This document shows positions 8,609-16,723 of a stretch of DNA of 64,000 nt, piece after piece. Origin of the DNA: an uncultured Bacteroidales bacterium (lineage in GTDB: Bacteria > Bacteroidota > Bacteroidia > Bacteroidales > Muribaculaceae); NCBI GenBank assembly GCA_902782465.1, contig CACZNH010000005.1:1-64000 (forward strand), given 5' to 3'. The position numbers and the translations under genes were made by a program. The notes beneath the pieces are model-generated. The model saw only the letters and a list, made by a program, of their open reading frames with translations, was not told the origin of the DNA and did no database searches. The first letter of the stretch is position 1. Each line of letters starts with the position of its first letter.

Positions 8609-9406
8609 TCACTCTACCAGTTCTAGCAGTTGCGGGGCGATGCCGGGGCAGGCGGCCAGGATGCAGATGCCGTGGTTGTTGCGGTAGCGCTTGACGACGG
8701 CGCCCGCCTCGAGGGCAATCAGTTCGCCGGCGCAGGCGTCCCACTCCTTGAGGTTCAGTTCCCAGTAGCCGTCGAGCCACCCTGCAGCGACATAGCACAG
8801 ATCCATCGCCGCCGAGCCCAGCCGCCTGATGCCCCTCACGCGGGGCATGACCTGGGCAAAGCGTTCCAGGTTGTTGTCGGGGTTGGTGGCCTTGTCATAG
8901 GGGAAACCCGTCGAGATGACGGCACGTTGCAGTTCGGTCGTGGATTTAGCCTGCAGGCGTCCGTAGGGGCCATAGGCACCCTTGCCCTTGATGGCAAAAA
9001 ACTCCTCGCCGAGCGTGGGAGCATAGACATAGCCCATGCGCGTCACGCCATCCACCTTGAGACCTATCGAGATGCAGTAGGTGGCAAGACCGGCGCTATA
9101 ATTCACTGTACCGTCGAGCGGGTCAATCACCCACTGGCAACAGGCCTGGCGGTGGTCGTCACCGCTCTCCTCGCTCAAGATGGCATGGTCGGGGTAAAAG
9201 CGGTGGATATGGTCGAGGATGATGCGCTCGCTGCCCTTGTCGGCCTCGGTAACGATATCATAGGCGCTGCCCTTGTCCTCGATGCTCAGGTCACGGCGCC
9301 TGAAAAAGCCTGTCAGCACCTCGCCCGCCTCACGCGCCATCTGTCTTGCGCTAGCCAGCCACTGTGATTCCTGCTGGCTGAATTCTGTAGTTGTCATGTT
9401 TTCCAT
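8609..9406 (-). CDS. Inositol monophosphatase family protein
   Basis: The 265-residue product has all hallmarks of the magnesium- or lithium-sensitive phosphatase family: DIVTEADKGSE (about 50-60), ILSEESG with the metal-binding Glu (about 77), WVIDPLDGTVNY (about 92-103) with both metal-binding Asp residues, and WDACAGELIALEAGA near 220. It is probably cytosolic and dephosphorylates inositol phosphate or a similar sugar phosphate (SuhB, CysQ-like relatives exist); the substrate cannot be read from sequence. ATG 9397 is an alternative start. It lies upstream of trpS on the same strand. Confidence 0.88.
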   Translation of the reverse strand: MENMTTTEFSQQESQWLASARQMAREAGEVLTGFFRRRDLSIEDKGSAYDIVTEADKGSERIILDHIHRFYPDHAILSEESGDDHRQACCQWVIDPLDGTVNYSAGLATYCISIGLKVDGVTRMGYVYAPTLGEEFFAIKGKGAYGPYGRLQAKSTTELQRAVISTGFPYDKATNPDNNLERFAQVMPRVRGIRRLGSAAMDLCYVAAGWLDGYWELNLKEWDACAGELIALEAGAVVKRYRNNHGICILAACPGIAPQLLELVE

Positions 9407-9444
9407 CGTCCTGAAACAATCTTTTATTCTATTTGAAACCTATT

Positions 9445-9471
9445 AAAAAGGGAGCGACTAACTCGCCCCCT
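9445..9471 (-). terminator. Terminator of the Lrp/AsnC gene
   Basis: An 8-bp stem with one mismatch (9450-9457 with 9463-9470) and a 5-base loop is followed on the minus strand by five T residues (A run at 9445-9449 on plus). It is ten bases downstream of the regulator's stop codon. Confidence 0.75.
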
Positions 9472-9480
9472 TGTCTCTTG

Positions 9481-9966
9481 TTATTCGCCTACCGTTGGCT
9501 CTTCGCCCTCTGGTGCAATGGGTATCTGACGTTTGAATACCTCCTTGAAGGTAATGAGCGTCTCGCTGCGGCCCAGACCCATCTTCATGAAGCGGTCGTG
9601 GATGACTTGCAGCAGGTGGTCGTTGTTCTGAGCGTAGAGCTTGATGAACAGGTCATACTTGCCCGTAGTGAAGTAGCACTCTACAACTTCGGGGACAGTC
9701 TTGAGCCTTGCCACCACCTCGTCAAACTTCGAGGGGTCGTTCAGGAAGAATCCGATGTAGGCACAGGTCTGATAGCCTACTGATGCGGGGTTGATGAGCG
9801 AAATGGAGCCCCTGATGACTCCCATGTTGTAAAGTTTCTGAATACGCTGATGAATAGCGGCACCCGAGACGTTGCAGGCACGTGCAATCTCCAGATAAGG
9901 CTTGCGGGCGTTCAACGACAGCATTTTCAAGATTTTGTAATCCAATGAATCAAGTTTAGTTGCCAT
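9481..9966 (-). CDS. Lrp/AsnC family transcriptional regulator
   Basis: The 161-residue protein has the N-terminal winged helix-turn-helix of the family (LDYKILKMLSLNARKPYLEI, then VSGAAIHQRIQKLYNMGVI) and a C-terminal RAM effector-binding domain (VECYFTTGKYDLFIKLYAQN). Such proteins form octamers or dimers that sense amino acids and control metabolism and transport genes. The tail is slightly acidic (EGEEPTVGE). The gene has its own promoter box and terminator, so it is monocistronic. The target genes cannot be inferred. Confidence 0.92.
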   Translation of the reverse strand: MATKLDSLDYKILKMLSLNARKPYLEIARACNVSGAAIHQRIQKLYNMGVIRGSISLINPASVGYQTCAYIGFFLNDPSKFDEVVARLKTVPEVVECYFTTGKYDLFIKLYAQNNDHLLQVIHDRFMKMGLGRSETLITFKEVFKRQIPIAPEGEEPTVGE

Positions 9967-10081
9967 ATAGTTATCGTTTTAAAGTATTAATATCAGTTAC
10001 TATGATTTACAAAATATTCTAACTATCTCATTATCAGCCATCAAGAGTATAGCCTCAATGACATGGCCAATGATGATGCTG

Positions 10082-10089
10082 CAAAGATA
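10082..10089 (-). promoter_or_regulatory. Bacteroidetes -7 promoter box of the Lrp/AsnC gene
   Basis: TATCTTTG on the minus strand, about 115 bases upstream of the start codon. The sequence just upstream is an AT-rich palindrome (AATATTTTGAGAAAAATATT), a plausible operator for autoregulation. A -33 TTTG lies at a slightly long distance (23 bases). Confidence 0.55.
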
Positions 10090-10154
10090 CAATATTTTTC
10101 TCAAAATATTGACAAATTATAAGAAAATTTCGAAAAAATCTTCACATCTTGAAA

Positions 10155-10188
10155 TAAATAAGTTTCGCAAGTTTTAACTTGCGAAACT
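10155..10188 (-). terminator. Terminator of the thioredoxin-fold lipoprotein gene
   Basis: A perfect 13-bp palindrome (AGTTTCGCAAGTT, 10161-10173, with 10176-10188) is followed on the minus strand by TATTTATTTC. It lies 35 bases after the stop codon at 10223. Confidence 0.8.
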
Positions 10189-10222
10189 CTATAGGGTGCA
10201 TTGCGGCTAGTGCCGCTGGGCA

Positions 10223-11305
10223 TTACATGTACTTGCCGACGGCCGACTTGAGGCGTGTGGCGTCCTCGATGCGCTCGACAATCTCGCCGCCCTTGATGAC
10301 AAATGTCGTGGGGATACCGTTCACGTTGTAGGCGCCCACAGTCTTGGAATCCACACCCATGGGGTCGTAAACCGTTATCCACGGCAGGTTCTTGGCCGAC
10401 TGGCGCCACGCCACGTTATCCTGGTCCAGACTGACCTGATAGATGGTAAGCCCACGGTTGTGGTAAGCCTGATAGACGTCGTTCAACAGTTTGTTCAGCT
10501 GCGGGGAAATCTCGGCGGCATAGGCGGTGAAATCCAGCAGCACGACCTTGTTCTGTGCAGCCACCTGCGAGAGGCTGTACTCCTTGCCATTGTAGTCCTG
10601 CAGCTTGATGTCAATCAACGAGGCAACGTCGGCATACACGGTATCGACAGGCGCATTCACCGAGCGGCGGCGACGCTGGCCGTTAAGCAGCAGATTCACC
10701 AGATAATCGGTGCGCGGGTCATTGGGACGGAAGCTGTTGAAGGCATTGGCTACAGCACCGATGATACGCAGGTCATTGTCATTCATCGGGTCGAACAGCG
10801 GCTTGTTGCCGATGTACTTGTTGATAGTGTAGTAAGCGACAATGCCACTGGGGTCAGCGACAATCTGCTTGGAGAGCTCGAGTTTCCAGCGTTCCAGTGC
10901 GGCCGAGTCGGTAGTAGCTCCCGCAAACTTCCTCGCCTGCTTGTCGATGTCCATCAGCTGCTGGGCATGCTCGCTGCCCGCGAGGGTATAATCACCGGCA
11001 AAGTTAGGCAACTTGGCGGTAATGGTCAGATGCTCCAGGCTGTCGATGGGGAAGCAGATGGCCTGTTCGCCAATCCTCAACTGATAGATGCTGGGCACCT
11101 CGGGTGCCGGGGCACTGACGCTGAAGCTGCCGTTTTTATTCACCTTGACCGAGTCAACGATGAACCACTCGCCGTTACTGGACTGCTCGAGGACCATCGT
11201 CACCGAGTCGTTGGCACCTTCGATGGTGCCCTCTACATGGAATTTGTTGCCGTCACAGGCGGTCAGGCCGACCAGGACAGCCATAATCAACAATATCTTT
11301 TTCAT
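10223..11305 (-). CDS. DUF4369/thioredoxin-like lipoprotein without the CxxC motif
   Basis: The 360-residue product starts with a lipoprotein signal (MKKILLIMAVLVGLTAC, lipobox LTAC). Residues 25-110 resemble the DUF4369 beta domain (FHVEGTIEGANDSVTMVLEQ) that precedes thioredoxin-like domains in Bacteroidetes. The C-terminal 130 residues have a TlpA/AhpC-like fold pattern (KVVLLDFTAY, GLTIYQVSLDQD, YNVNGIPTTFVI with the cis-Pro). Where family members have WCxxC, this protein reads TAYAAEIS, so both redox cysteines are absent. It is therefore probably not an oxidoreductase. The gene is single, with its own terminator. Confidence 0.85.
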   Translation of the reverse strand: MKKILLIMAVLVGLTACDGNKFHVEGTIEGANDSVTMVLEQSSNGEWFIVDSVKVNKNGSFSVSAPAPEVPSIYQLRIGEQAICFPIDSLEHLTITAKLPNFAGDYTLAGSEHAQQLMDIDKQARKFAGATTDSAALERWKLELSKQIVADPSGIVAYYTINKYIGNKPLFDPMNDNDLRIIGAVANAFNSFRPNDPRTDYLVNLLLNGQRRRRSVNAPVDTVYADVASLIDIKLQDYNGKEYSLSQVAAQNKVVLLDFTAYAAEISPQLNKLLNDVYQAYHNRGLTIYQVSLDQDNVAWRQSAKNLPWITVYDPMGVDSKTVGAYNVNGIPTTFVIKGGEIVERIEDATRLKSAVGKYM

Positions 11306-11485
11306 TATATTATGGTTTTGTCTTTACTAAAAAACGTGCGAAATTACTCTTTTTTTCCCAACCCACCAAATCCGAGGGCAAAACGGTGGAAATCTTGCGG
11401 GATATAGGTTGAGTTTTTGGAAAAAGTTGTACCTTTGCCTGCGGTGAAGGGAGGCGGCGCCTCAACAATGCTCAAATAGATTTGA

Positions 11486-11615
11486 ATAATTTTGGCTGCG
11501 CTTCAGCCATTGAAACAAGCTTCATGGCATTCTGCTTGCACAAAATTTGGATAATTTTGGCTGCGCTTCAGCCATTGAAACAAGCTTCATGGCATTCTGC
11601 TTGCACAAAATTTGG
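11486..11615 (+). repeat. Perfect-looking 65-bp tandem duplication upstream of tyrS
   Basis: The unit 11486-11550 is repeated at 11551-11615. Each unit holds two small hairpins, GGCTGCGCTTCAGCC and CAAGC-N12-GCTTG. The end of the second copy supplies the TTTG -33 element of the tyrS promoter, so the duplication lies immediately upstream of the promoter rather than in the transcript. Confidence 0.85.
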
Positions 11616-11642
11616 CATTGTATTCGACTTGCAGTAACTTTG
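11611..11642 (+). promoter_or_regulatory. tyrS promoter
   Basis: TTTG (11611-11614), a 20-base spacer and TAACTTTG (11635-11642) match the Bacteroidetes housekeeping promoter. It is 50 bases upstream of the tyrS ATG. Confidence 0.8.
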
Positions 11643-11691
11643 CATTTTAATTGAGAAAAAAACATAATCAAAAAACGATAAAGTAAAGACA

Positions 11692-12984
11692 ATGAATTTT
11701 GTAGAAGAACTGAAATGGCGCGGGATGATCAATGACATCATGCCGGGCGCCGAGGAGCAACTGAACAAGGAAATGACTAGCGGCTATGTGGGCATCGACC
11801 CCACCGCCGACTCACTGCACATCGGTCACCTGGTGGGCGTGATGATGCTGAAGCACCTGCAGCGTGCGGGACACCGTCCCATCGCGCTGATTGGCGGCGC
11901 CACGGGCATGATTGGCGACCCCTCGATGAAGTCGCAGGAGCGCAAGCTCATCGACGAGGAGACGCTGCGCCACAACCAGGAAGGCATCCGCAAGCAGCTG
12001 GCCAAGTTCCTGGACTTTGACAGCGACGCCCCCAACCACGCCATCCTGGTGAACAACTATGACTGGATGAAGGACTTCTCCTTCCTGAGCTTCATCCGCG
12101 ACGTGGGCAAGCACATCACCGTGAACTACATGATGGCTAAGGACAGCGTGAAGAAGCGCCTGGCCGCCAACGCCGACCACGGCATGTCGTTCACCGAGTT
12201 CTCTTACCAGCTGCTGCAGGGCTACGACTTCCTGTACCTGTATGAGCACGAGGGTTGCCGCCTGCAGATGGGTGGCAGCGACCAGTGGGGCAACATCACC
12301 ACAGGTACCGAACTGATTCGCCGCATCAACGGCGGCGAGGCCTACGCCATCACCTGCCCGCTCATCACCAAGAGCGACGGCACTAAGTTCGGCAAGACCG
12401 AGGGTGGAAACGTGTGGCTCGACCCCAAGCGCACCTCGCCCTACAAGTTCTACCAGTTCTGGATCAACGTGAGCGACGAGGACGCCAAGAAATACATCAA
12501 GATCTTCACCGACCTGAGCCAGGAAGAGATTGCCGAGCTGATTGCCGAGCAGGAGAAGGATCCCGGCATGCGCCCGCTGCAAAAGCGTCTCGCCAAGGAA
12601 ATCACCACCATGGTACACAGCGCCGAGGAATATGAGAACGCTGTCGAGGCTTCGCAAATCCTGTTCTCGAACAAGGCCAAGGACATCCTGCACAAGATTG
12701 ACGAGCAGACGCTGCTGAGCGTGTTTGAGGGCGTTCCCCAGTTTGAGGTACCCCGCAGCGCCATCGACGAGGGCACACCGCTCATCTCGCTGCTGACCGA
12801 TGTTGCCGCCGTCTTCCCCAGCAAGGGCGAGATGCGCAAGCTCACCCAGGGTGGCGGCGTAAGCGTCAACAAGGAGAAGCTCGCCGATCCCAACATGGCC
12901 GTCAGCGCCGACATGCTGCTCAACGGCAAATATATCCTGGCCCAGAAGGGCAAGAAAAACTACTACCTGCTCGTTGTCAGGTGA
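11692..12984 (+). CDS. tyrS: Tyrosyl-tRNA synthetase
   Basis: The 430-residue class Ic synthetase attaches tyrosine to tRNA-Tyr in the cytosol. It shows the [17 protein letters not shown] region with the HIGH motif (about residue 42), the tyrosine pocket [20 protein letters not shown], and the KMSKS-type loop KFGKTEGG (about 232). The C-terminal 80 residues form the S4-like RNA-binding domain ([10 protein letters not shown]). Length is normal. Expression starts from a single promoter just behind a 65-bp duplicated sequence; a small hairpin follows the stop. Confidence 0.97.
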   Translation: MNFVEELKWRGMINDIMPGAEEQLNKEMTSGYVGIDPTADSLHIGHLVGVMMLKHLQRAGHRPIALIGGATGMIGDPSMKSQERKLIDEETLRHNQEGIRKQLAKFLDFDSDAPNHAILVNNYDWMKDFSFLSFIRDVGKHITVNYMMAKDSVKKRLAANADHGMSFTEFSYQLLQGYDFLYLYEHEGCRLQMGGSDQWGNITTGTELIRRINGGEAYAITCPLITKSDGTKFGKTEGGNVWLDPKRTSPYKFYQFWINVSDEDAKKYIKIFTDLSQEEIAELIAEQEKDPGMRPLQKRLAKEITTMVHSAEEYENAVEASQILFSNKAKDILHKIDEQTLLSVFEGVPQFEVPRSAIDEGTPLISLLTDVAAVFPSKGEMRKLTQGGGVSVNKEKLADPNMAVSADMLLNGKYILAQKGKKNYYLLVVR

Positions 12985-12996
12985 TTTGACCCACCC

Positions 12997-13015
12997 ATCG
13001 CAAAAAAAATGCGAT
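12997..13015 (+). terminator. Small hairpin after tyrS
   Basis: ATCGCA pairs with TGCGAT around an A7 loop, 12 bases after the stop codon. There is no T tract, so it is a weak terminator candidate. Confidence 0.4.
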
Positions 13016-13021
13016 AAACGG

Positions 13022-13051
13022 GTTGCAAATCAAAAAAAAACACTAATTTTG
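13022..13051 (+). promoter_or_regulatory. Promoter of tRNA-Gln
   Basis: GTTG, an 18-base spacer and TAATTTTG (13044-13051) precede the tRNA gene by 42 bases. Confidence 0.7.
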
Positions 13052-13093
13052 CACCGCATTTAGAGCAGGTAACTGCTCTGATGACATAGGGAT

Positions 13094-13164
13094 TGCCTTG
13101 TAGTGTAATGGTAACACAACGGTTTTTGGTGCCGCATTTCCTGGTTCGAGTCCGGGCAAGGCAA
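13094..13164 (+). tRNA. tRNA-Gln (anticodon TTG)
   Basis: The cloverleaf is clear: acceptor TGCCTTG pairs with CAAGGCA, D stem GTGT/ACAC, anticodon loop TTTTGGT giving TTG, and T loop TTCGAGT with a CCTGG/CCGGG stem. The discriminator is A64 and CCA follows directly at 13165-13167, so the CCA end is encoded. The short open frames over this locus are shadows of the tRNA. Confidence 0.93.
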
Positions 13165-13398
13165 CCAAGAGTAAAGGAGATGACTTTAACGTCCATCTCC
13201 TTTTTCTTTTTCCATCCAACAACTGAGAATTCTGATTTTTCTGATAGGCATCCGTACGCCTCATTTAACACGAATTGCACTAATTAGGCTAATTACACGA
13301 ATATTACATTTTATTCTCGCGTAATTCGTCAAATTAGTGAAATTAGCGTTAGCCCAAAAAAAGAAAAAGGAAGGGATTGTGAAAAAAATGGCATGAGT

Positions 13399-13432
13399 TT
13401 TGCAACAGATTACTAGGTTTTTTGTAAATTTG
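13399..13432 (+). promoter_or_regulatory. Promoter of the lemA-TPM operon
   Basis: TTTG (13399-13402), 22 bases, TAAATTTG (13425-13432). It lies inside the longest open frame of lemA and so supports the internal ATG 13487 as the true start. Confidence 0.6.
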
Positions 13433-13486
13433 CCATTTGGAAAAAACATTATTCACATTATTATATTAAATAAAAAAGAAAAGAAA

Positions 13487-14095
13487 ATGAAAAAAGGATT
13501 AATCGGACTTATTGTCCTGGGCGTTATCGCCCTCGCTTTGTATGGCTGGGTAAAAGGTGCCTTCAACGGACTCGTAGCTGACCAAGAGAATGTTGAAACC
13601 GCTTGGGGTAATGTAGAAAACCAGTATCAGCGCCGCGCTGACCTGATTCCCAACCTGGTAGAGACCGTCAAGGGCTATGCCAAGCATGAGCAGGAGACCT
13701 TTGAAAACGTCATCAATGCCCGTGCCAACGCCACTAAGATTACCATCGACCCGACCAACATGACCCCCGAGGACCTGCAGAAGTATCAGGCCGCACAGGG
13801 TGAGATAGGCAGCGCGTTGAGCAAACTTATCGCCGTGGCCGAGAACTATCCCGACCTGAAGGCCAACCAGAACTTCCTGGAGCTTCAGAGCCAGCTGGAA
13901 GGCACTGAGAACCGCATCACCGTAGCACGAAAGGACTTCAACGAGGCCGCGAAAGCCTATAACACCAATCGCCGCACCTTCCCCACCAACATCATCGCCA
14001 GCATCTTCAACTTCGGCGAGAAGCCTTACTTTAAGGCTCAAGAGGGTGCCGATGTGGCTCCGAAGGTGGACTTTGGAACCAGCGAGGGTAAGTAA
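13487..14095 (+). CDS. lemA: LemA family membrane protein
   Basis: The 202-residue protein has one N-terminal transmembrane helix (GLIGLIVLGVIALALYGWV) and a long helical-bundle domain with the family signature ENVETAWGNVENQYQRRADLIPNLV written over residues 30-55, ending with the typical RRTFPTNIIASIFNF segment. LemA proteins sit in the cytoplasmic membrane with the bundle outside; their precise role is not known. It is followed at three bases by two TPM-domain genes, a conserved neighbourhood. ATG 13487 is preferred over upstream starts because the promoter overlaps those. Confidence 0.93.
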   Translation: MKKGLIGLIVLGVIALALYGWVKGAFNGLVADQENVETAWGNVENQYQRRADLIPNLVETVKGYAKHEQETFENVINARANATKITIDPTNMTPEDLQKYQAAQGEIGSALSKLIAVAENYPDLKANQNFLELQSQLEGTENRITVARKDFNEAAKAYNTNRRTFPTNIIASIFNFGEKPYFKAQEGADVAPKVDFGTSEGK

Positions 14096-14098
14096 CCG

Positions 14099-14590
14099 AT
14101 GGCACTGGTCGATTTCATCCCCAGTGAGGGGCAACGGCGCATTGCCGATGCCATTACCGCTGCCGAGCGTCACACCACGGGCGAGATTTGCGTCCACGTG
14201 ACGCCCCGGTGCCGCGGCAATGTGATGAAACGTGCCGCACGCACCTTCAACCGTCTGCACCTGTACACCACCAAAAGGCGCAATGCCGTCCTGATTTTTG
14301 TGGCCTACGAGGACCGCAAGTTTGCCATCCTGGGCGACACGGCAATCAACGAGGCGGTGCCCGATGGATTCTGGGATGGTGAGGTACAGGAGCTGCTAGG
14401 CTACCTCAAGGCGGGCAGACCCGTTGACGGCCTGTGCGCCATCATTGCCCGCATGGGAGAGCGCCTGTCAGAGTACTTCCCCGGCGAGCGCGACGACGAG
14501 AACGAGTTGAGCAACGAGGTCACCTTTGACGACCTTGATGACGATGATGAACCCGATGACCACAACGACGACTATGGCAACATGGAATAA
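14099..14590 (+). CDS. TPM-domain protein (short form)
   Basis: The 163-residue product has no signal peptide. It begins with a TPM (TLP18.3/Psb32/MOLO-1) domain: IADAITAAERHTTGEICVHV, AVLIFVAYEDRKFAILGD and the GLCAIIARMGERL helix. The tail is strongly acidic (FDDLDDDDEPDDHNDDY). Such domains occur together with LemA. Biochemical function is uncertain; some relatives were described as phosphatases. It begins three bases after lemA and overlaps the next gene by 17 bases, so the three are surely cotranscribed. Confidence 0.85.
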   Translation: MALVDFIPSEGQRRIADAITAAERHTTGEICVHVTPRCRGNVMKRAARTFNRLHLYTTKRRNAVLIFVAYEDRKFAILGDTAINEAVPDGFWDGEVQELLGYLKAGRPVDGLCAIIARMGERLSEYFPGERDDENELSNEVTFDDLDDDDEPDDHNDDYGNME

Positions 14591-15377
14591 AGTGACCCTG
14601 CGTCTGACGGCAGCACTGCTGCTGTGCCTCACCTCGCTGACGGTGCTGGCACAGGTGCCTGCGCGTCCCGATCCGCCGCGGCTGGTCAACGACTTTGCCG
14701 GCATCCTGGGCGATTGCCAGTGGCTCGAGGACTCGTTGGAGAAAATCGCCATGGAGACCAGCAACCAGATTTGCGTGGTGACCATGGACGACCTGGGCGG
14801 CTATGACAAGGCCATGATGGCCTACAGCATCGGCCAGGAATGGGGCGTGGGCACACAGAGGAACCGCAATGGCGTCGTCATCCTCATCAAGCCCAAGACC
14901 GAGGACAGCAAGGGTGAAGCATTCATCGCAACAGGCTACGGACTGGAAGGTGCCATCACCGATGCCACCAGCACGCGCATCGTCAACCAGGAGATGATCC
15001 CCCACTTCAAGGAGAATGACTACCTGGGGGGCGTGTGGGCAGGAGCACAGGTCGTGCGCGACCTCGCCACCGGCGAGTATAACGAGGAGGACTATGCCCA
15101 GCAGGGCGATGACGACGATGCGTTGTTCGCATTGATCATGTTCATCGCCATCATGGCGCTGTTCATGTACCTTGCCCACAAGAGCAACCAGAACAACGGC
15201 GGCAACCGCAACAACCGTGACACGGGCACCTGGGGCGGACCCATCATCTTCACCACCGGCAGCGACTGGGGTCGCGGCGGCTCATGGAGCAGCGGCGGTG
15301 GTGGAGGCTTCGGCGGTGGCTGGGGCGGCTTCGGCGGTGGCTCCTTCGGCGGAGGCGGAGGAGGCGGCAGCTGGTAA
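14574..15377 (+). CDS. TPM-domain membrane protein (YgcG family)
   Basis: The product (about 267 residues from ATG 14574) has a signal peptide ending VLA, a TPM domain (LVNDFAGILGDCQWLEDSLE, QICVVTMDDLGGYD, GVVILIKPK, GYGLEGAITDA), one transmembrane helix (FALIMFIAIMALFMYLA) and a C-terminal low-complexity tail of Gly, Ser, Phe and Trp ending GGGGSW. This is the YgcG arrangement. The domain faces the periplasm. The start MATWNK is chosen because the upstream frame is an artefact of the acidic tail of the previous gene. A good terminator follows. Confidence 0.88.
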   Translation: MATWNKVTLRLTAALLLCLTSLTVLAQVPARPDPPRLVNDFAGILGDCQWLEDSLEKIAMETSNQICVVTMDDLGGYDKAMMAYSIGQEWGVGTQRNRNGVVILIKPKTEDSKGEAFIATGYGLEGAITDATSTRIVNQEMIPHFKENDYLGGVWAGAQVVRDLATGEYNEEDYAQQGDDDDALFALIMFIAIMALFMYLAHKSNQNNGGNRNNRDTGTWGGPIIFTTGSDWGRGGSWSSGGGGGFGGGWGGFGGGSFGGGGGGGSW

Positions 15378-15410
15378 GCCCCCTACTCTCTACTCTCTAC
15401 TCTCTACACC

Positions 15411-15450
15411 ACAAGTTCTGAAAGCATTTAGTTTTCAGAACTTGTTTTTT
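15411..15450 (+). terminator. Terminator of the lemA-TPM operon
   Basis: A 12-bp stem (CAAGTTCTGAAA, 15412-15423, with 15433-15444) and 9-base loop are followed by six T residues. Four copies of TACTCTC lie just before it (about 15384-15406). Confidence 0.9.
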
Positions 15451-15474
15451 GTATCAGTGTCTAAAAAGGCCGTA

Positions 15475-15720
15475 GGCCTGACAAGATTATAGGCAGGGGT
15501 GGAAGGAGGCGTAGCCGACTGTAACCCCTGTGCATTGGCACCCCAATCCACAAACTCCGTAGGAGTGGCAGAAAAGGCCGACACGCAGTCTGTCGCCCTT
15601 ACAGGGCTAACATATTGTATTGCTCTTATCGCAGGGGTTTCGCGGGCCTGTGGCCCGCTCCACCGCCTGCCTATAATCTCATCGTCCCTAACGGGACTCT
15701 TTTCCCAGACGCCTCATTAT
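15475..15720 (+). repeat. Dispersed palindromic repeat, copy B (plus orientation)
   Basis: This noncoding stretch matches the segment at 2790-3000 in opposite orientation (shared blocks AGGCAGGGGTG, GTAACCCCTG, CGCAGTCTGTC) and is rich in local hairpins such as CGGGCCTGTGGCCCG and GTCCCTAACGGGAC. The remaining gap between the TPM gene and recO holds no gene. Confidence 0.6.
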
Positions 15721-15741
15721 CCTTTAAACATTAACCGACGT

Positions 15742-15847
15742 TGTGTCATAATTGCTACATGGTAATATAACCGTGCTTTCGCACGGGAAATTAAACAAAT
15801 TATTAAATTAAAATTAATATTATATGTATAATAATAAAAATGACACA
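15742..15847. mobile_element. MITE-like inverted-repeat element, copy 2 (106 bp, shortened)
   Basis: The left half (TGTGTCATAATTGCTACATG, then the hairpin CCGTGCTTTCGCACGG) is nearly identical to the left half of the element at 56258-56421. The right GC hairpin is missing and the right end keeps only TGACACA. The element ends six bases before the recO stop codon on the other strand. Confidence 0.6.
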
Positions 15848-15852
15848 GCATC

Positions 15853-16578
15853 TTATACAAACAGTTGCTTGAGGATATCGGGGGAGCGCAGCGTGCCGAT
15901 GGCGGCATTGTGCAGGCGGTAGTAGCTGATGATGACATCGAGCACCTGGTTGCGCTCCTCGCGGTTGAAGCGGAAGACGCCCATGTTGCTGAACGTCATG
16001 CGCGACAGCAGGTGGATGACCCGCGCCTCATCGGGCTTGAGCAACGCATGTCCACGGACGGCAGCAGGCATAAACACGCCGTCGGTCATGTCAAACCAGT
16101 AGCCCTTGCTGTAGCTCTCCAGGTTGGGCTGGATGCCCAGGTGAGCCCCCAGGTGAAAGAGGAAACAGATGTGGAAATTGGCGACCTGACCGGGCATCTG
16201 CTCCAGCAGGCGCACCGACTGCTCGATGTAGCGGAACAGCGGGTCATTGCCCTCGGGCTCCTGGATGACGTGGGCCAGCAGCTCGCTGATGAACAGGGCA
16301 ATGGCATTCTTGACGGGGTCGCTGTAGAGCGTCGCCAGCGGATAGTTGCGGCGCACCTCGCGCAATATCGCCAGGTCGCGGCCGCTGCGCACCCCCGCCT
16401 CAAGGTCCACCAGCGACAGGGGCATGAGCATGGCATTGCGCATCCGCGCGGCATTGGTTTTGCCCAGCGGGACGGCAAACGACATCAGCCCGCGCCCATC
16501 GGTGTAGATGTGCACGATGTTGTGCTTGTCGCTGTAACGCACGGTGTTGAGCACGACGCCCCTCAGTTTCTCATACAT
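15853..16578 (-). CDS. recO: DNA repair protein RecO
   Basis: The 241-residue protein has the N-terminal OB fold (MYEKLRGVVLNTVRYSDKHN, IVHIYTDGRGLMSFAVPLGK) and a helical C-terminal domain as in RecO, which loads RecA onto SSB-coated gaps together with RecR. Length is normal. The zinc-binding cysteines of some RecO proteins are absent, which is common in Bacteroidetes. The gene stands alone; its 3' end abuts the MITE-like element at 15742-15847. Confidence 0.9.
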   Translation of the reverse strand: MYEKLRGVVLNTVRYSDKHNIVHIYTDGRGLMSFAVPLGKTNAARMRNAMLMPLSLVDLEAGVRSGRDLAILREVRRNYPLATLYSDPVKNAIALFISELLAHVIQEPEGNDPLFRYIEQSVRLLEQMPGQVANFHICFLFHLGAHLGIQPNLESYSKGYWFDMTDGVFMPAAVRGHALLKPDEARVIHLLSRMTFSNMGVFRFNREERNQVLDVIISYYRLHNAAIGTLRSPDILKQLFV

Positions 16579-16662
16579 GGCGCTAATTTACTCATTTCTC
16601 GGCAACCATGAGGCATAAAAGTTTAAAAATCACAACTTTTTTCCCTTTTCGGTGGATTAAAT

Positions 16663-16693
16663 TTTGCCAATTCAAAAAATAGTTCTAATTTTG
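16663..16693 (+). promoter_or_regulatory. Promoter of tRNA-Glu and rpsT
   Basis: TTTG (16663-16666), a 19-base spacer and TAATTTTG (16686-16693). A small hairpin GCGGAAAAATCCGC sits between promoter and tRNA. Confidence 0.8.
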
Positions 16694-16723
16694 CAGTCGC
16701 TTTTGCGGAAAAATCCGCTTTTC

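Noticed and set aside
13043-13264. Minus-strand frame over the tRNA-Gln gene
   Set aside because: Protein-like sequence LPGLEPGNAAP is the usual shadow of a tRNA gene.
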